A stretch of 64,000 nt of DNA from Dysgonamonadaceae bacterium (GCA_031275735.1 JAISOJ010000048.1:1-64000), one strand, 5' to 3'. Positions 18,452 through 29,277 are shown, numbered from the stretch's first letter. Made by a program: numbers and translations. Notes: generated from the sequence alone by a model not told the origin.

Positions 18452-20266
18452 TTAATAATGGTATTGACTTAAATCGTAATCAATCGGGTCTTCTGCTAAA
18501 TGCGGATTCATTTGCAAGTCGGTCGATGGGAACGGCATAGTAAATTTAGCATGCGTAAACGGTTTACCATCAGGTGTTTCTTCGTTAATGCGCGGTGAAA
18601 CTTTACCGGTATCATTGCCTTTATCATCTTTTTCATTTTTAGGATAACCGTCTGTAACGCCCCATGAGTTCCAACCTTCATTTCTGTAATAATCATCAAG
18701 GCCGGCATAATTTTTACGGTTTTGTCCGTTGAGGTAAGCAAGCGCTTCATCAGGCTTGTAATAATGCCAACGTACAATGTCGTACCAGAAATCGCCTTCA
18801 AATGCCATTTCAAGGCGACGTTCTTTGAAAATGTCTTCCCAGGTGATGGACGATTTTTCGGGAATACCGGCTCGCTTGCGGACTTCGTTGAATGCCCAGA
18901 GTGCTTCGGCGTCGGTAGTTGAAGCGGCATTACCGAGAATGGCTTCGGCATAAACCAGATAAACATCTGCCAAACGCAAGATATGAGTAGCTAAGCTGGT
19001 ACCACGTCCGATCATCGGCACTCCAAATTCGCCTAAGTGGTCGGCATTGTTACCTACAATGTGTTTTACGCAGTTTGCTCCTGTGGAGCTATGAAAAGTA
19101 CCCAATACGTTGCCGTAGAATTTGGTAAAATCGAAACCTTGGTTAAAGCTTACCTGCTGTTCGCTGGCGTTTGTTTTTGTAGGGCGGTTTCGCCAGAAAT
19201 ATTCATACACGTCGCCGTACATCATCATGGTGGCTTTACGGCGCTTGTCGATATTGTTGCGATTGGGTGAAAGCGCTCCGGTCGGGTTAGAACCGTCAAA
19301 TTTTTCGCCGAAAGCTTCTTGCAAATCGAGTGATGGTCCTGTCCAACTGCCCCACGAGTCTGCTTCGGAAAATCCGGATGGAGTCAAATCACATTGCAAG
19401 TCATTCATCGCTGTCCAGTAATTGTCGGCGGCAGTGACCCAGCGCCATGCAATCAGGCTTTCGTCGTCGGTATTGTGGCTACCACGGAAAATGTCGGCAT
19501 ATTCAGCCGTCAATTCACGTCCGCTTTCACGTACTACTTTTTGTGCATATTCTTTTGCTTTATCCAAATCATCCTGGTTTCGGTCGCCGTTACGTCCATA
19601 GCCCGATTTGGTCAGATATACTTTAGACAGCAATCCGTAAGCGGAATATTTATCCAAGCGTCCTTTCGCATTATCTTCCGGTAACCATTCGATGGCCTGT
19701 TCCAAGGTCATTACGATGTAATCATATACATTTTCAATTTTAGCCCTGTACAGTTGGTTGTATTCTCCGGTATTCATCAGTTCCGTATTGTTGTGTACAA
19801 TGGGTACTGCACCATAAATACGTACCATAAAGAAATAGGCCATTGCTTTCCAAACCAGAGCTTCGCCTTTGGCGGTATGTCGTCCTGTTTCGGTAGTTCC
19901 GCTACCGGCGTAGAGATCAATATTTTCCAATATTGTATTGGCTCGTGCGTTTACCGCCCAGAGTGAAGCGGCCATGCTTTTTACTTCTTCCATGTCGTCG
20001 TTGGGCGTAAGCAACCAGAAACCATTATCCTCTATGAAATAATTACCTGATTGACAATCTCCTACACGTAACCATCCCCGGAAAAAGTCAAACCAGGGCA
20101 CTGTGTATAACGGATTTACGGCTTGCAGGCATTGTTCGTCATTTGTATAGAATTTGGCCAGCGTGTAGTTGCCTTTATCGGGGCGATTGAGAAAGTCTTC
20201 ACACGACGATATGTTGGCCATACCGATTATAAGCAGTAACAGTTTTATGAATTTTATCTTTTTCAT
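18452..20266 (-). CDS. SusD/RagB family outer-membrane lipoprotein
   Basis: Lipobox NISSC; EDFLNRPDKGNYT..., RLADVYLVYAEAILGNA...NEVRKRAGI...IFKERRLEMAFEGDFWYDIVRW. Confidence 0.96.
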   Translation of the reverse strand: MKKIKFIKLLLLIIGMANISSCEDFLNRPDKGNYTLAKFYTNDEQCLQAVNPLYTVPWFDFFRGWLRVGDCQSGNYFIEDNGFWLLTPNDDMEEVKSMAASLWAVNARANTILENIDLYAGSGTTETGRHTAKGEALVWKAMAYFFMVRIYGAVPIVHNNTELMNTGEYNQLYRAKIENVYDYIVMTLEQAIEWLPEDNAKGRLDKYSAYGLLSKVYLTKSGYGRNGDRNQDDLDKAKEYAQKVVRESGRELTAEYADIFRGSHNTDDESLIAWRWVTAADNYWTAMNDLQCDLTPSGFSEADSWGSWTGPSLDLQEAFGEKFDGSNPTGALSPNRNNIDKRRKATMMMYGDVYEYFWRNRPTKTNASEQQVSFNQGFDFTKFYGNVLGTFHSSTGANCVKHIVGNNADHLGEFGVPMIGRGTSLATHILRLADVYLVYAEAILGNAASTTDAEALWAFNEVRKRAGIPEKSSITWEDIFKERRLEMAFEGDFWYDIVRWHYYKPDEALAYLNGQNRKNYAGLDDYYRNEGWNSWGVTDGYPKNEKDDKGNDTGKVSPRINEETPDGKPFTHAKFTMPFPSTDLQMNPHLAEDPIDYDLSQYHY

Positions 20267-20284
20267 ATTTTTTATGTATTAAAA

Positions 20285-23200
20285 TTAAAATGAAATATTA
20301 AGTCCGAACGATATGGTTCTCGGCGCCGGATAGCGCCCTTGATCGAATCCGAATGTTCGTCCTTCAGAATCTTGCGGGTTGATGCCCACTTCGGGATCGT
20401 AACCGGTGTATTTGGTTAGTGTGAGCAAGTTTTGTACATTCATATAAATGCGGACCGATTCGAATTGCCATTTTTTTGCCAGAGCAGTAGGCAGGTTATA
20501 GCCTAATGCAATATTTTTAAGACGCAGATACGAACCGTCTTCAATGTAACGGGTGCTGATACGTGCGTTATTGTAGGACTGCGAACGTCCGGCGCGTGGA
20601 ATGTTTGTTTGCGGATTGGACAAGGTAACGTTGTCTATGTCTTCGTACCAGTTATTAATGGTGTATTTCGGATCTGCGATATACGGGTTGTCAATCGGAT
20701 ATTGCTTGTCCGGATCAATGGGTACAATATTGGCAAAGTCCATGACTTTGGTTAGTTGGTTACTCCAATAACCCATTCCGGTAAGGCTGCGATCCAATGC
20801 ATTGAAAACTTTGTTTCCGTAGCTTCCTTGTATGAAGATATTCAGGTCGAAATTCTTATAAATGAATGTATTGTTAAATCCGTAAGTGAATTTGGGCAAG
20901 GGAGAACCGATGAATGTCCGGTCGTCTGTAGTGATCTTACCGTCGTTGTTCAAATCGCGGTATTTGATGTCTCCAGCAAAAACGGTGGCATAGCGGTCGT
21001 ATCCGTTTTCGGGAATTTCGCCCCATAAATGATTTTCAATATCGGCTTTGTCTTTATAAACGCCGTCGGCAATGTATCCGTAAAATTGATAGAGCGAACC
21101 TCCTACCGGAGAAAGACAGACAACGTCGCTCCATTGTCCGTATCCTTCGATGCCGGAAGCGTCTGTGCCTTGAAGCGCTACTAATTTATTTTTGTTGAAT
21201 GAAATTTGAAAATCGGTGCTCCATTTGAAATCTCGACCGTCGATGTTGCGCGAATTAATCGAAATTTCCAGTCCTTTATTGTTTATGGTTCCAAAGTTAC
21301 CCATAGGAGCTGTAAGCGCCGAATTTGCGTTACCGCGAGAACCGAAATAAGTTGGTAATTGTAATTCCATCAACAGATTGTTGGCTGTTTTGTCGTAGGC
21401 GTCAATCACCAAATTCAAGCGGTCGTTAAAGAAACCCAAATCAAGGCCTATGTTCCATTGGTTTTGCGTTTCCCATTGTACATACGGGTTTGCTATTTGT
21501 GCTTGCTTGTAACCGGAACCTAATCCGGTAGGAAACATCTCGAGTGATGCGTCCCATAAGCCACCGTTGATACTTGAATTGCCGGTTTGTCCCCAACCGA
21601 TACGCAATTTTCCGTTACTAAGTTGAATAGCTTCTCTTAACGAATTCAAAAATAGTTCATTGGAAAAACGCCATGCACCAGCTACTGAATGGAAAGGCGC
21701 CCAGCGGTTTTTGGGTCCGAAACTGGAAGATCCGTCGTATCGGAATGTATAAGTAAGTAAATAGCGGTCGTCGTAGTTGTACGTTTCGCGAGTAAAGAAC
21801 GAGGCCATTGCAGTATCGCCCATTCCATCATCAATTTTTTGTGTATCAGGATCTCCCAACTTTGGATTATGGATTTCGTTTCCGGGCAGATTATCTGCGA
21901 TAATCCGTTGCCATTCCCAGTTTGATTCCCATGCTTCCTGGCCAACCATAGCTGTCAAATGATGTTTTCCAAATGTATTGTTGTAAGTCAAGTAATTTTT
22001 CAGCGCCCACCACAGATTATTCGAGCGTTGCAATGAAATATGGTTGATAGGCCGTTGTACGGCTACTCCAAAATCATAAGTGGGTTTCCATTGTTCAGAC
22101 CGGGTATTCCCTATGTCGTAATCCAGTTCCGAATGTAGGGTGAGTTGTTTTAACGGTTTAATATCTACAAAGAAATTTCCGTTCAGTTTTTGACGGTTCA
22201 GAAGGTTTTCGTCTATTTGCGCAATGGCAATGGGGTTGATGGTAGTATATCCTTCGCGCACGGTTGATGCATAATTTCCATAGATATCGTAAATCGGTAT
22301 GTCGGGAGGTGTTTGTAAGGAGTAGGTCAAAACGCCTTCATCTCCTTCGGCGCGGTTCAAATGTTCTTCCGTGTCGGCATACATGGCGTTCAGTCCCAAT
22401 GTCAGCCAACTGTTGAGTTTGGCGTCCAAATTGACGCGGAATGAATAGCGTTTGAAATCGGTTCCGATAATTGTGCCTTCTTGATCCATGTATGAACCCG
22501 AAACAAAGTACTTCACAGTTTCACTACCGCCTTGCGCAGAAATGTTGTGCGAATTCATCAATGCTGTACGGAAAACAGCGTCTTGCCAGTTGGTTCCTGC
22601 ACCAAGCAGCGAGGGATCGCTGTATTCGGGTTGCTCAAATCCTCCGGAAGTAGTTGCCATCAGAGCGTTGCTATAGGTAGCGTATTCGCGAAGATTCATG
22701 ATATCCAGTCTGCGTACTTGATTTTGTACGCCAAACATTCCTTCGTAAGTGAATCTTGCTTTTCCTTCTTTTCCGCGTTTAGTGGTTATCAATATAACAC
22801 CATTGGCTCCTTGTGCACCGTAAATAGCTGTAGCGGAAGCATCTTTCAGAATTTCCATCGATACAATATCTCCCGGATTTAATGTGGACAAGGGCGAGAT
22901 GCTTGAGGCGCTTCCGTTTCCCAAATCCAATCCTAATCCATTGCCTGTAGTTGTTCCTCCTTGCCAAATAACCCCGTCAATAACATACAAGGGTTCTGCC
23001 CCTGCATTAATAGTGGCTTGTCCGCGTACTCGCACCGATACCGCCGAACCGGGCGCACCGGAAGTCATCACTGAAGTTACCCCGGAAGCACGACCTTGCA
23101 AAGCTTGGTCGATGTTGGTAATCAGCGATCCTTTGATTTTGTCTTCTCCCAACGAAACCGAAGCTCCCGATAAATCGCTCCTCTTCATCGTTCCATACCC

Positions 23201-23524
23201 TACAACTACTACTTCATCCAGTAGCTGTGTGTCTTCTTTCATCACAATTTGGAGATTTGCCGAGTTATTAGTTACCGAAATTTCTAATTTTTGGTAACCA
23301 ATGTAAGTAAATACCAAAACAGCCCTTTCCGAAGGAATCGAAATGGAGAAGTTGCCATCGATGTCGGTGACTGTTCCCAAAGCTGTTCCCTGCACAGTAA
23401 CACTCACTCCCGGCATTGTTTCTCCATCGGTTTCCGACCGTACAACGCCCGAAATGCTTGTCTGCGCCCATGCACACACGCCGGTAAAAAGAAATACCAG
23501 CAAAAACAACATTCGTCTTTTCAT
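20285..23524 (-). CDS. SusC/RagA family TonB-dependent receptor
   Basis: Carboxypeptidase-regulatory-like N-terminus (ISGVVRSETDGETMPGVSVTVQGTALGTVTDIDGNFSISIP), TonB-box/plug VVVVGYGTMKRSDLSGA, C-terminal barrel RTISFGLNISF. Confidence 0.97.
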   Translation of the reverse strand: MKRRMLFLLVFLFTGVCAWAQTSISGVVRSETDGETMPGVSVTVQGTALGTVTDIDGNFSISIPSERAVLVFTYIGYQKLEISVTNNSANLQIVMKEDTQLLDEVVVVGYGTMKRSDLSGASVSLGEDKIKGSLITNIDQALQGRASGVTSVMTSGAPGSAVSVRVRGQATINAGAEPLYVIDGVIWQGGTTTGNGLGLDLGNGSASSISPLSTLNPGDIVSMEILKDASATAIYGAQGANGVILITTKRGKEGKARFTYEGMFGVQNQVRRLDIMNLREYATYSNALMATTSGGFEQPEYSDPSLLGAGTNWQDAVFRTALMNSHNISAQGGSETVKYFVSGSYMDQEGTIIGTDFKRYSFRVNLDAKLNSWLTLGLNAMYADTEEHLNRAEGDEGVLTYSLQTPPDIPIYDIYGNYASTVREGYTTINPIAIAQIDENLLNRQKLNGNFFVDIKPLKQLTLHSELDYDIGNTRSEQWKPTYDFGVAVQRPINHISLQRSNNLWWALKNYLTYNNTFGKHHLTAMVGQEAWESNWEWQRIIADNLPGNEIHNPKLGDPDTQKIDDGMGDTAMASFFTRETYNYDDRYLLTYTFRYDGSSSFGPKNRWAPFHSVAGAWRFSNELFLNSLREAIQLSNGKLRIGWGQTGNSSINGGLWDASLEMFPTGLGSGYKQAQIANPYVQWETQNQWNIGLDLGFFNDRLNLVIDAYDKTANNLLMELQLPTYFGSRGNANSALTAPMGNFGTINNKGLEISINSRNIDGRDFKWSTDFQISFNKNKLVALQGTDASGIEGYGQWSDVVCLSPVGGSLYQFYGYIADGVYKDKADIENHLWGEIPENGYDRYATVFAGDIKYRDLNNDGKITTDDRTFIGSPLPKFTYGFNNTFIYKNFDLNIFIQGSYGNKVFNALDRSLTGMGYWSNQLTKVMDFANIVPIDPDKQYPIDNPYIADPKYTINNWYEDIDNVTLSNPQTNIPRAGRSQSYNNARISTRYIEDGSYLRLKNIALGYNLPTALAKKWQFESVRIYMNVQNLLTLTKYTGYDPEVGINPQDSEGRTFGFDQGRYPAPRTISFGLNISF

Positions 23525-23572
23525 CTTAGATTATTTAGATATAATTAATGAATAATTTTTAAAATCGCTTTG

Positions 23573-23610
23573 CAAAGTTAGCGACAAGGTTAACAATTCT
23601 CAACAAAAAA
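23573..23610 (-). promoter_or_regulatory. Candidate promoter of the mannan operon
   Basis: Reverse strand TAACTTTG (-7 TAnnTTTG consensus) at 23580-23573, preceded by a TTG-rich -33 region; spacer not ideal. Confidence 0.45.
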
Positions 23611-23683
23611 AGGCTTGATTCCTTGTAAAAATGATACAGGATTTGTGATTATGAAACTTAAACAGGTAAAAAATGAAACATGT

Positions 23684-24034
23684 TTATAATTTTAACACAA
23701 TTGCGGCTTCTTTTATATCTCCAGAAAAAGGTGGATTGCGTTTGGCTAAACGGATTTCTACGGCTGTGATTGTTGGAAATTGTTGCTTGATGCGCCGGAC
23801 GATTCTTCCGGCTGCATGTTCCAATAATCGGGAGGGAATTTGCATTTCTTCTTTTACAACGGCATAGATAAAAGCATAATTGACAGTGTCTTCCAAATGA
23901 TCGGTCCGGATTGCGCGGCTTAAATCTGCATACAATTTTAAATCAACGGTAAATGTATTTCCGACTTTCTGTTCCTGTTCCATCACGCCATGATAAGCAT
24001 GAAAATTCATCCCCTTTAATTCGATGTATTGCAT
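23684..24034 (-). CDS. folB: Dihydroneopterin aldolase
   Basis: MQYIELKGMNFHAYHGVMEQEQKVGNTFTVDLKLYADLSRAIRTDHLEDTVNYAFIYAVVKEEM: FolB signature. Confidence 0.93.
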   Translation of the reverse strand: MQYIELKGMNFHAYHGVMEQEQKVGNTFTVDLKLYADLSRAIRTDHLEDTVNYAFIYAVVKEEMQIPSRLLEHAAGRIVRRIKQQFPTITAVEIRLAKRNPPFSGDIKEAAIVLKL

Positions 24035-24130
24035 TTTTTAATGTCTATCGTTTTTAATTTTATGCAAAATTACTTTTTTGTTTGTTTCTTAACAAATAAA
24101 TTGTATTTTTGCAAACAAAAATTTATCCTT

Positions 24131-24475
24131 ATGCTGAATAATAAGAATACTGTTCCCCAAGGGACCGCCCATAATTCTATTACACCTGGAACATTAATTA
24201 AAGGAGATGTTAAAGCAGAAGAAGATTTTCGTATCGACGGAAAAATAGAAGGCAATATCGAGTGTTCGGGAAAAGTGATTGTCGGTCCTCAGGCTGAAAT
24301 AGCAGGTAATATTTATTGCAACAACGCCGACCTGATGGGTAAAATAAAGGGTAATATTGAAGTAAATGAAACTGTGAGCTTAAAAGCCCAAGTCGTTTTT
24401 ACGGGAGAAATAATAGCCAAGTACTTAGACATTGAAGCAGGCGCTGTATTCAACGGCACTTGTACAATGAAATAA
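24131..24475 (+). CDS. Bactofilin (polymer-forming cytoskeletal protein)
   Basis: GTLIKGDVKAEEDFRIDGKIEGNIECSGKVIVGPQAEIAGNIYCNNADLMGKIKGNIEVNETVSLKAQVVFTGEI: bactofilin beta-helix repeat; start at the MLNNKN methionine. Confidence 0.92.
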   Translation: MLNNKNTVPQGTAHNSITPGTLIKGDVKAEEDFRIDGKIEGNIECSGKVIVGPQAEIAGNIYCNNADLMGKIKGNIEVNETVSLKAQVVFTGEIIAKYLDIEAGAVFNGTCTMK

Positions 24476-24486
24476 GGTATTCTTGT

Positions 24487-27165
24487 TTATGAACGTAATC
24501 GGATTAAATCTTTGATTTTCTCATTTAATTGCTCCATTTTTAACAATTCTTCAATGTTCAAGTGCATCCTGTATCTCCAATAATGACGGGAATGGGTGGG
24601 GATGTTAATCCTTTCCGAATCAATATCCGGATTTCGTGATGTTTCGTCGATGGATAACCAATCTTGAAACGGAATAATGCACAGCATAGAGCCAGACAAC
24701 AAGTGATTAGAAATGATTTGTTTGCAAATTTCAGGCGTACATTCCCAGGGCGCCTCTCCTATATTTCCAAGTACTTCATTATAATATCGTTGAGTCTTAG
24801 CTCGATTTTCTTTCCACCATCCGCGAAGAGTTGCCATGTCATGAGTCGAAGTTGTACAAACCGAAAGATAAGGATTATATTTTAGCGGAGTAAATTCTAC
24901 TCCCGGCGATTTCGGCATCCGTTCAATTTCCAAACTTAAAATTTGTAATTTATGCATAACTTCCGGCACCGATTGGGGAATCATTCCCAAGTCTTCGCCA
25001 CAAACCAGCATATCTGTACTATTTATTAAAGGTATCAATCGCTTATATGCTTGCTCTTTCCAAAATTCGTTATGCCGTTGGTAAAAATAATTCCTGTACA
25101 AATAATCGAATGCATATTTGTCCTGATTGTCCAATTCGTTGTAAATAAAGGATGAACTAGCTGATATACGCGGATGATAACAATTGCCTTTTTTGTCTTC
25201 AATAAACAAAACTTCATTACAAATAGCGAAAAGTCCGGATTTTATTAGCTGACTTTTTTCGTCATGTTTTCCGTCGAAGCAGGCTTGGATTTTTCTTTGT
25301 GTGTCGAAAGGACTTTTTAAAGCAAAATGGGTCGCCGTTATTCGATCTAAATAAATTTGTTTTACTTCAGTCGTATATTCCTTAAACAATTCGGGCAAGT
25401 TTTGTTCATGAATGGAAGCGCGTATGAGGTTTTCTTTCCGGAATTTCATTCCTGCATTTTCAATTTCTTCCCGACTAAAAGGAATCGACGGATTGAAATA
25501 GCCTAATAGCCCTTCAATTGATTGTTCCGGTATTTCCCATATTCGGAAGAAGCCAAGTATATGATCGATACGATAAGAATCGAAATAATCCGCCATTTTG
25601 CGAAACCGCTTTTTCCACCAATCGAATTGGTCTGCTTCCATAGCTTTCCAATTATAGGTGGGGAATCCCCAGTTTTGACCGGTTGCAGAGAAGTCGTCGG
25701 GTGGAGCGCCTGCTTGCGAGTGAATATTAAAATACGCAGGTTCAGTCCATGCTTCTATACTTATATTACTGATTCCGATGGGAATATCGCCTTTCAATAC
25801 GATTCCGTGCGAGTAACAATAATTACGTGCTTGGGTCAATTGTTTATCTAAGTGGAACTGAAGGTAATAATAGAATGCAATTGCGTTGTAATCAGTCGAT
25901 TCTTCTCTACAAAGTTCTTTTATCCGTGTTGGGGTGTAAACTGCATATTCATTCCATAGATGAAAATCGGCAGTGCCGTTTTTATCCCTTAAAAAAGAAT
26001 AAGCGGCGTAAGGAAGCAACCATTTTTCATTCTTTTGAAAAAAAGATTTAAATTCTTTTGAACCGATTGTTTTATCTCCCTCTTGTTCGTACAATTCATG
26101 AAAAAATTCCCATTTATAGAGGCTTACTTGTTCATAATCGACTGTGGATAAGGAATTCAGTTCTATTTGTTTTTCCCTGTAAAATTTTTTCCTTTGGGTA
26201 TTTTTCAATTCGCCCATAGCATCTACATTTAAATATAAAGGATGCAATGCATAAATAGAAATTGCGTTGTAAGGATAAGAATCCAGCCAAGTACGAGTCA
26301 TAGTTGTATCGTTGACCGGTAAAGTTTGAATAATTTTTTGCCCGGTAAGCTTTACCCAATCCGCAATTTTACATAAATCCATAAAATCGCCGATACCGAA
26401 ACTGCTTTCGGAACGAAGTGAAAAAACAGGAATAACCAGGCCTGCACATTTCCATTTGGGTTCTTCATCTCTGAATTGCAACCCCGATATAACAGTCAAT
26501 TCATTGTTTTTGAACTGCAAAACGGGTAATGTCCGGTTTTCTCCTTTTTCCCAACGTACAATCGATTTATCTTCATTGTTAATGATGCACAATTTATATT
26601 CGACGGGGAAGCGGAGATGAGTAACATCCAATTCCAACCACCATTCGGGAAAATTTTCACAACCTAATATAAGCGCTTTATCGACGTTCCAATTGCCTAA
26701 CTCTTCCTGATTTCCCAAAAGTGCCAAACTTTGGTTTTTGGTAATATTAGGTGCTAATACTTTTAGTAAAATTTTCTTTTTGCTTTTGACTACTTTTTCA
26801 TATTTATTGCAAGGATGTGCAAACAAGCTTTTTGTGAAAGCGGAGGAATAAAACGCCATATTCCTCGGTCTGTTTTGCCAATAGTCTAATAATACATACG
26901 ATCGCTTGGCATTCGTTATATCGATTTTATGATTTTTTTGCCATTCTTCGAAAATTAATTGATTGTTGGATATCATAAAATAACGGTATTCGAAAACAAC
27001 CGCTTGATTGGGTAAATTCAATTCCAAGGTCCAATTCCCATCTCCTATGTGATGCATCTCTTTAGCCGAGCGAATATCCCAATTGCCTAACTCGGTAATA
27101 GATCCGGTAATATATAGCGATTGACCCCAAACCGTATAGAAATTAATATTAAAACTAATTTTCAT
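24487..27165 (-). CDS. malQ: 4-alpha-glucanotransferase with two N-terminal CBM20-like domains
   Basis: Two starch-binding-like N-terminal modules (ITGSITELGNWDIRSAKEMHH; LLGNQEELGNWNVDKALIL) followed by GH77 motifs (RSESSFGIGDFMDL, GDIPIGIS, SYRIDHILGFFRIWEIP, LVCGEDLGMIP). Confidence 0.94.
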   Translation of the reverse strand: MKISFNINFYTVWGQSLYITGSITELGNWDIRSAKEMHHIGDGNWTLELNLPNQAVVFEYRYFMISNNQLIFEEWQKNHKIDITNAKRSYVLLDYWQNRPRNMAFYSSAFTKSLFAHPCNKYEKVVKSKKKILLKVLAPNITKNQSLALLGNQEELGNWNVDKALILGCENFPEWWLELDVTHLRFPVEYKLCIINNEDKSIVRWEKGENRTLPVLQFKNNELTVISGLQFRDEEPKWKCAGLVIPVFSLRSESSFGIGDFMDLCKIADWVKLTGQKIIQTLPVNDTTMTRTWLDSYPYNAISIYALHPLYLNVDAMGELKNTQRKKFYREKQIELNSLSTVDYEQVSLYKWEFFHELYEQEGDKTIGSKEFKSFFQKNEKWLLPYAAYSFLRDKNGTADFHLWNEYAVYTPTRIKELCREESTDYNAIAFYYYLQFHLDKQLTQARNYCYSHGIVLKGDIPIGISNISIEAWTEPAYFNIHSQAGAPPDDFSATGQNWGFPTYNWKAMEADQFDWWKKRFRKMADYFDSYRIDHILGFFRIWEIPEQSIEGLLGYFNPSIPFSREEIENAGMKFRKENLIRASIHEQNLPELFKEYTTEVKQIYLDRITATHFALKSPFDTQRKIQACFDGKHDEKSQLIKSGLFAICNEVLFIEDKKGNCYHPRISASSSFIYNELDNQDKYAFDYLYRNYFYQRHNEFWKEQAYKRLIPLINSTDMLVCGEDLGMIPQSVPEVMHKLQILSLEIERMPKSPGVEFTPLKYNPYLSVCTTSTHDMATLRGWWKENRAKTQRYYNEVLGNIGEAPWECTPEICKQIISNHLLSGSMLCIIPFQDWLSIDETSRNPDIDSERINIPTHSRHYWRYRMHLNIEELLKMEQLNEKIKDLIRLRS

Positions 27166-27180
27166 GGTAGAAAAATTTTT

Positions 27181-29277
27181 TTATTCGACAGTTAATTTAA
27201 AGACTTCTGTACTTTGTTCTTTTACTATTTTGATAAAGTACATTCCTGTAGGTAAATCTATTATAAAATAGTTGTTTGATGCTGATATTTGTTGTTGTGT
27301 AATCAAACGACCGGAAAAATCGTAAAACGACAAATCCGCTTTTCCCCCGTTATCACCTAAATTTATTGTCAGACGATTCCCTTTTTTTACAGGGTTCGGA
27401 TAAATAATTGCAACACTCTTTATCACTGTATGAGTAGCTGAAAAAGTCACGACAACCTCTATTTCTTCTCTTTCCGATTCGGCGTCTTTATATTGAATAC
27501 TAAGGCCGTAGATATAAGTTCCTTCTTGAGCAAGGGTTTCGCGGAAAGCATTTCCGTTTGTAAAATTAATAAATTCGGCATTACGATAAATATTATAGCC
27601 CTTTATTTCTTCTTCAACAGTTGGAGTTATCCAATTTAAAGTAAGCTGTTTTCCCGAGACAGAAGCCGTCAAATTAAGTAAAGACGCCATAAATTGGAAA
27701 GAAATCAAACCATTTTCTTCCGTAATTTCGGTAATAGGTTTTGAAACAGATTCTCCTCCCCAAGTGAGCATTGCCGGAGTAGTAGTTTTGTTGAAAGTTC
27801 TATTGAGAGACGCTCCGGGAAAAGTGCATAAATCGCTGTTAATTAATCCATAAGAATTGGGTTCGCCTGATGGAATTTCGTAAGTGGAAGCAGCATAAAC
27901 CGGATATACTTTTTGAGGGTGTTTGTTATTTACGGTATTCCGGCTTATGTCTTGTTGGGCTATACTCACATGATAGATGAGTAGTCCGTGACCTGGAAGA
28001 TAAAGATCAAAATTTCTTTTCTGTCTGTTTTCCAAAACAAAATACTCATTAGGCGTAGGAGTGTTAATTATATATGATACAGGATTTTCCGATGAGTTAG
28101 GCATATCGACGATTTTTTGACGAACATCCAATACATCCGGATTCACCCAGCCAAAAACAATTTTTTGATACATATTAATATGGGCAGGACAGGCGCCGGG
28201 ATTGGCGTTGTCTCCATTCCAAGCACCCATAGCCATTAAATCCCATTCGCCGGTTCCTATAAATTCGCCGTTACTTTCCCCATCCGAATCGTAAAAATCG
28301 GGAGCGCCGAAAATATGGCAAAGTTCATGGCATATAGCGCCGATATGCGTTATATTTGCGCCGTTATTGCCTCTTAATTCGGAAGAACAAGAATAAGTAT
28401 TTAATTGTTTATTACCGAAAGTAAGCGAAGGATATAAATTGGATTTATGCGACCAAATACAGTCGGCTTCCCCTCCCGATTCTTCGCCATAACCGGCAAA
28501 GATAAAGTGAAAAGTATCCAGGTAGCCGTCTCCGTCGTTATCAAAATCAGACGGATTGATTGAAGGATCATTAAATGCAAAATTTGCAGCTTCTCTAGCT
28601 AATTCGTCCGGATGTTTATCCAGATTGCCGTTTCCGTTTTCTCCATAGTAAGCTCTATTTTTTGCAGCTGTGTAAATACCTGTTACTGTTACTTCCAAAA
28701 TCAGTTGTCCATAAGAATTTTCCAAATAAAAATCCCGCACGCTGCCTCTTGCGCCGTTGGTGTTATAGCCGGATTGATTCATCAGTAATTCAAATTCTTC
28801 TAAAGTATGCGTAAAAGGTTTATCCGGAAATTCGATTAGAGCGCAAATCGCTCTTGCCGTACCTACAATGGCACGGGTAGAATATGAAATGGTTTTGTTC
28901 TCTATTTTTTCAATTTGCCTAAGCATTTGTTTTTGCCCGTTACTATACCGGAGTCCTTTGGGTATTTGTCGTAATCCGGCAATTACTTCCGGAGAGCGAT
29001 TCGTTATATTGGAAGCCTTGATATCGGATGGTATCATGTCGCCTTTTTCATTCAAAATTGCATAAACAATATTTTTATCTTTATCGTATAAAAGAGAATA
29101 ACCATCTTCCGATTCCATCCATTTGATTCGTTCATCCCCTTTCATTTTTACAATAATTTCTTCCTCTCCGGGTTGTGTGAGAGTAATCAAATAAGGATAA
29201 GCGGGTACCGAAAATGCAGATCGGGAAAATAAAACAATAGAAGCAAATATTATATATATGAGAAAATGTCTTTTCAT
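27181..29277 (-). CDS. M6-family metalloprotease with T9SS C-terminal sorting domain
   Basis: GAICHELCHIFGAPDFYD (HExxH) and C-terminal IIYPNPVKKGNRLTINLG...GMYFIKIVKEQSTEVFKLTVE; start set at MKRHFLIYIIF signal peptide. Confidence 0.88.
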   Translation of the reverse strand: MKRHFLIYIIFASIVLFSRSAFSVPAYPYLITLTQPGEEEIIVKMKGDERIKWMESEDGYSLLYDKDKNIVYAILNEKGDMIPSDIKASNITNRSPEVIAGLRQIPKGLRYSNGQKQMLRQIEKIENKTISYSTRAIVGTARAICALIEFPDKPFTHTLEEFELLMNQSGYNTNGARGSVRDFYLENSYGQLILEVTVTGIYTAAKNRAYYGENGNGNLDKHPDELAREAANFAFNDPSINPSDFDNDGDGYLDTFHFIFAGYGEESGGEADCIWSHKSNLYPSLTFGNKQLNTYSCSSELRGNNGANITHIGAICHELCHIFGAPDFYDSDGESNGEFIGTGEWDLMAMGAWNGDNANPGACPAHINMYQKIVFGWVNPDVLDVRQKIVDMPNSSENPVSYIINTPTPNEYFVLENRQKRNFDLYLPGHGLLIYHVSIAQQDISRNTVNNKHPQKVYPVYAASTYEIPSGEPNSYGLINSDLCTFPGASLNRTFNKTTTPAMLTWGGESVSKPITEITEENGLISFQFMASLLNLTASVSGKQLTLNWITPTVEEEIKGYNIYRNAEFINFTNGNAFRETLAQEGTYIYGLSIQYKDAESEREEIEVVVTFSATHTVIKSVAIIYPNPVKKGNRLTINLGDNGGKADLSFYDFSGRLITQQQISASNNYFIIDLPTGMYFIKIVKEQSTEVFKLTVE

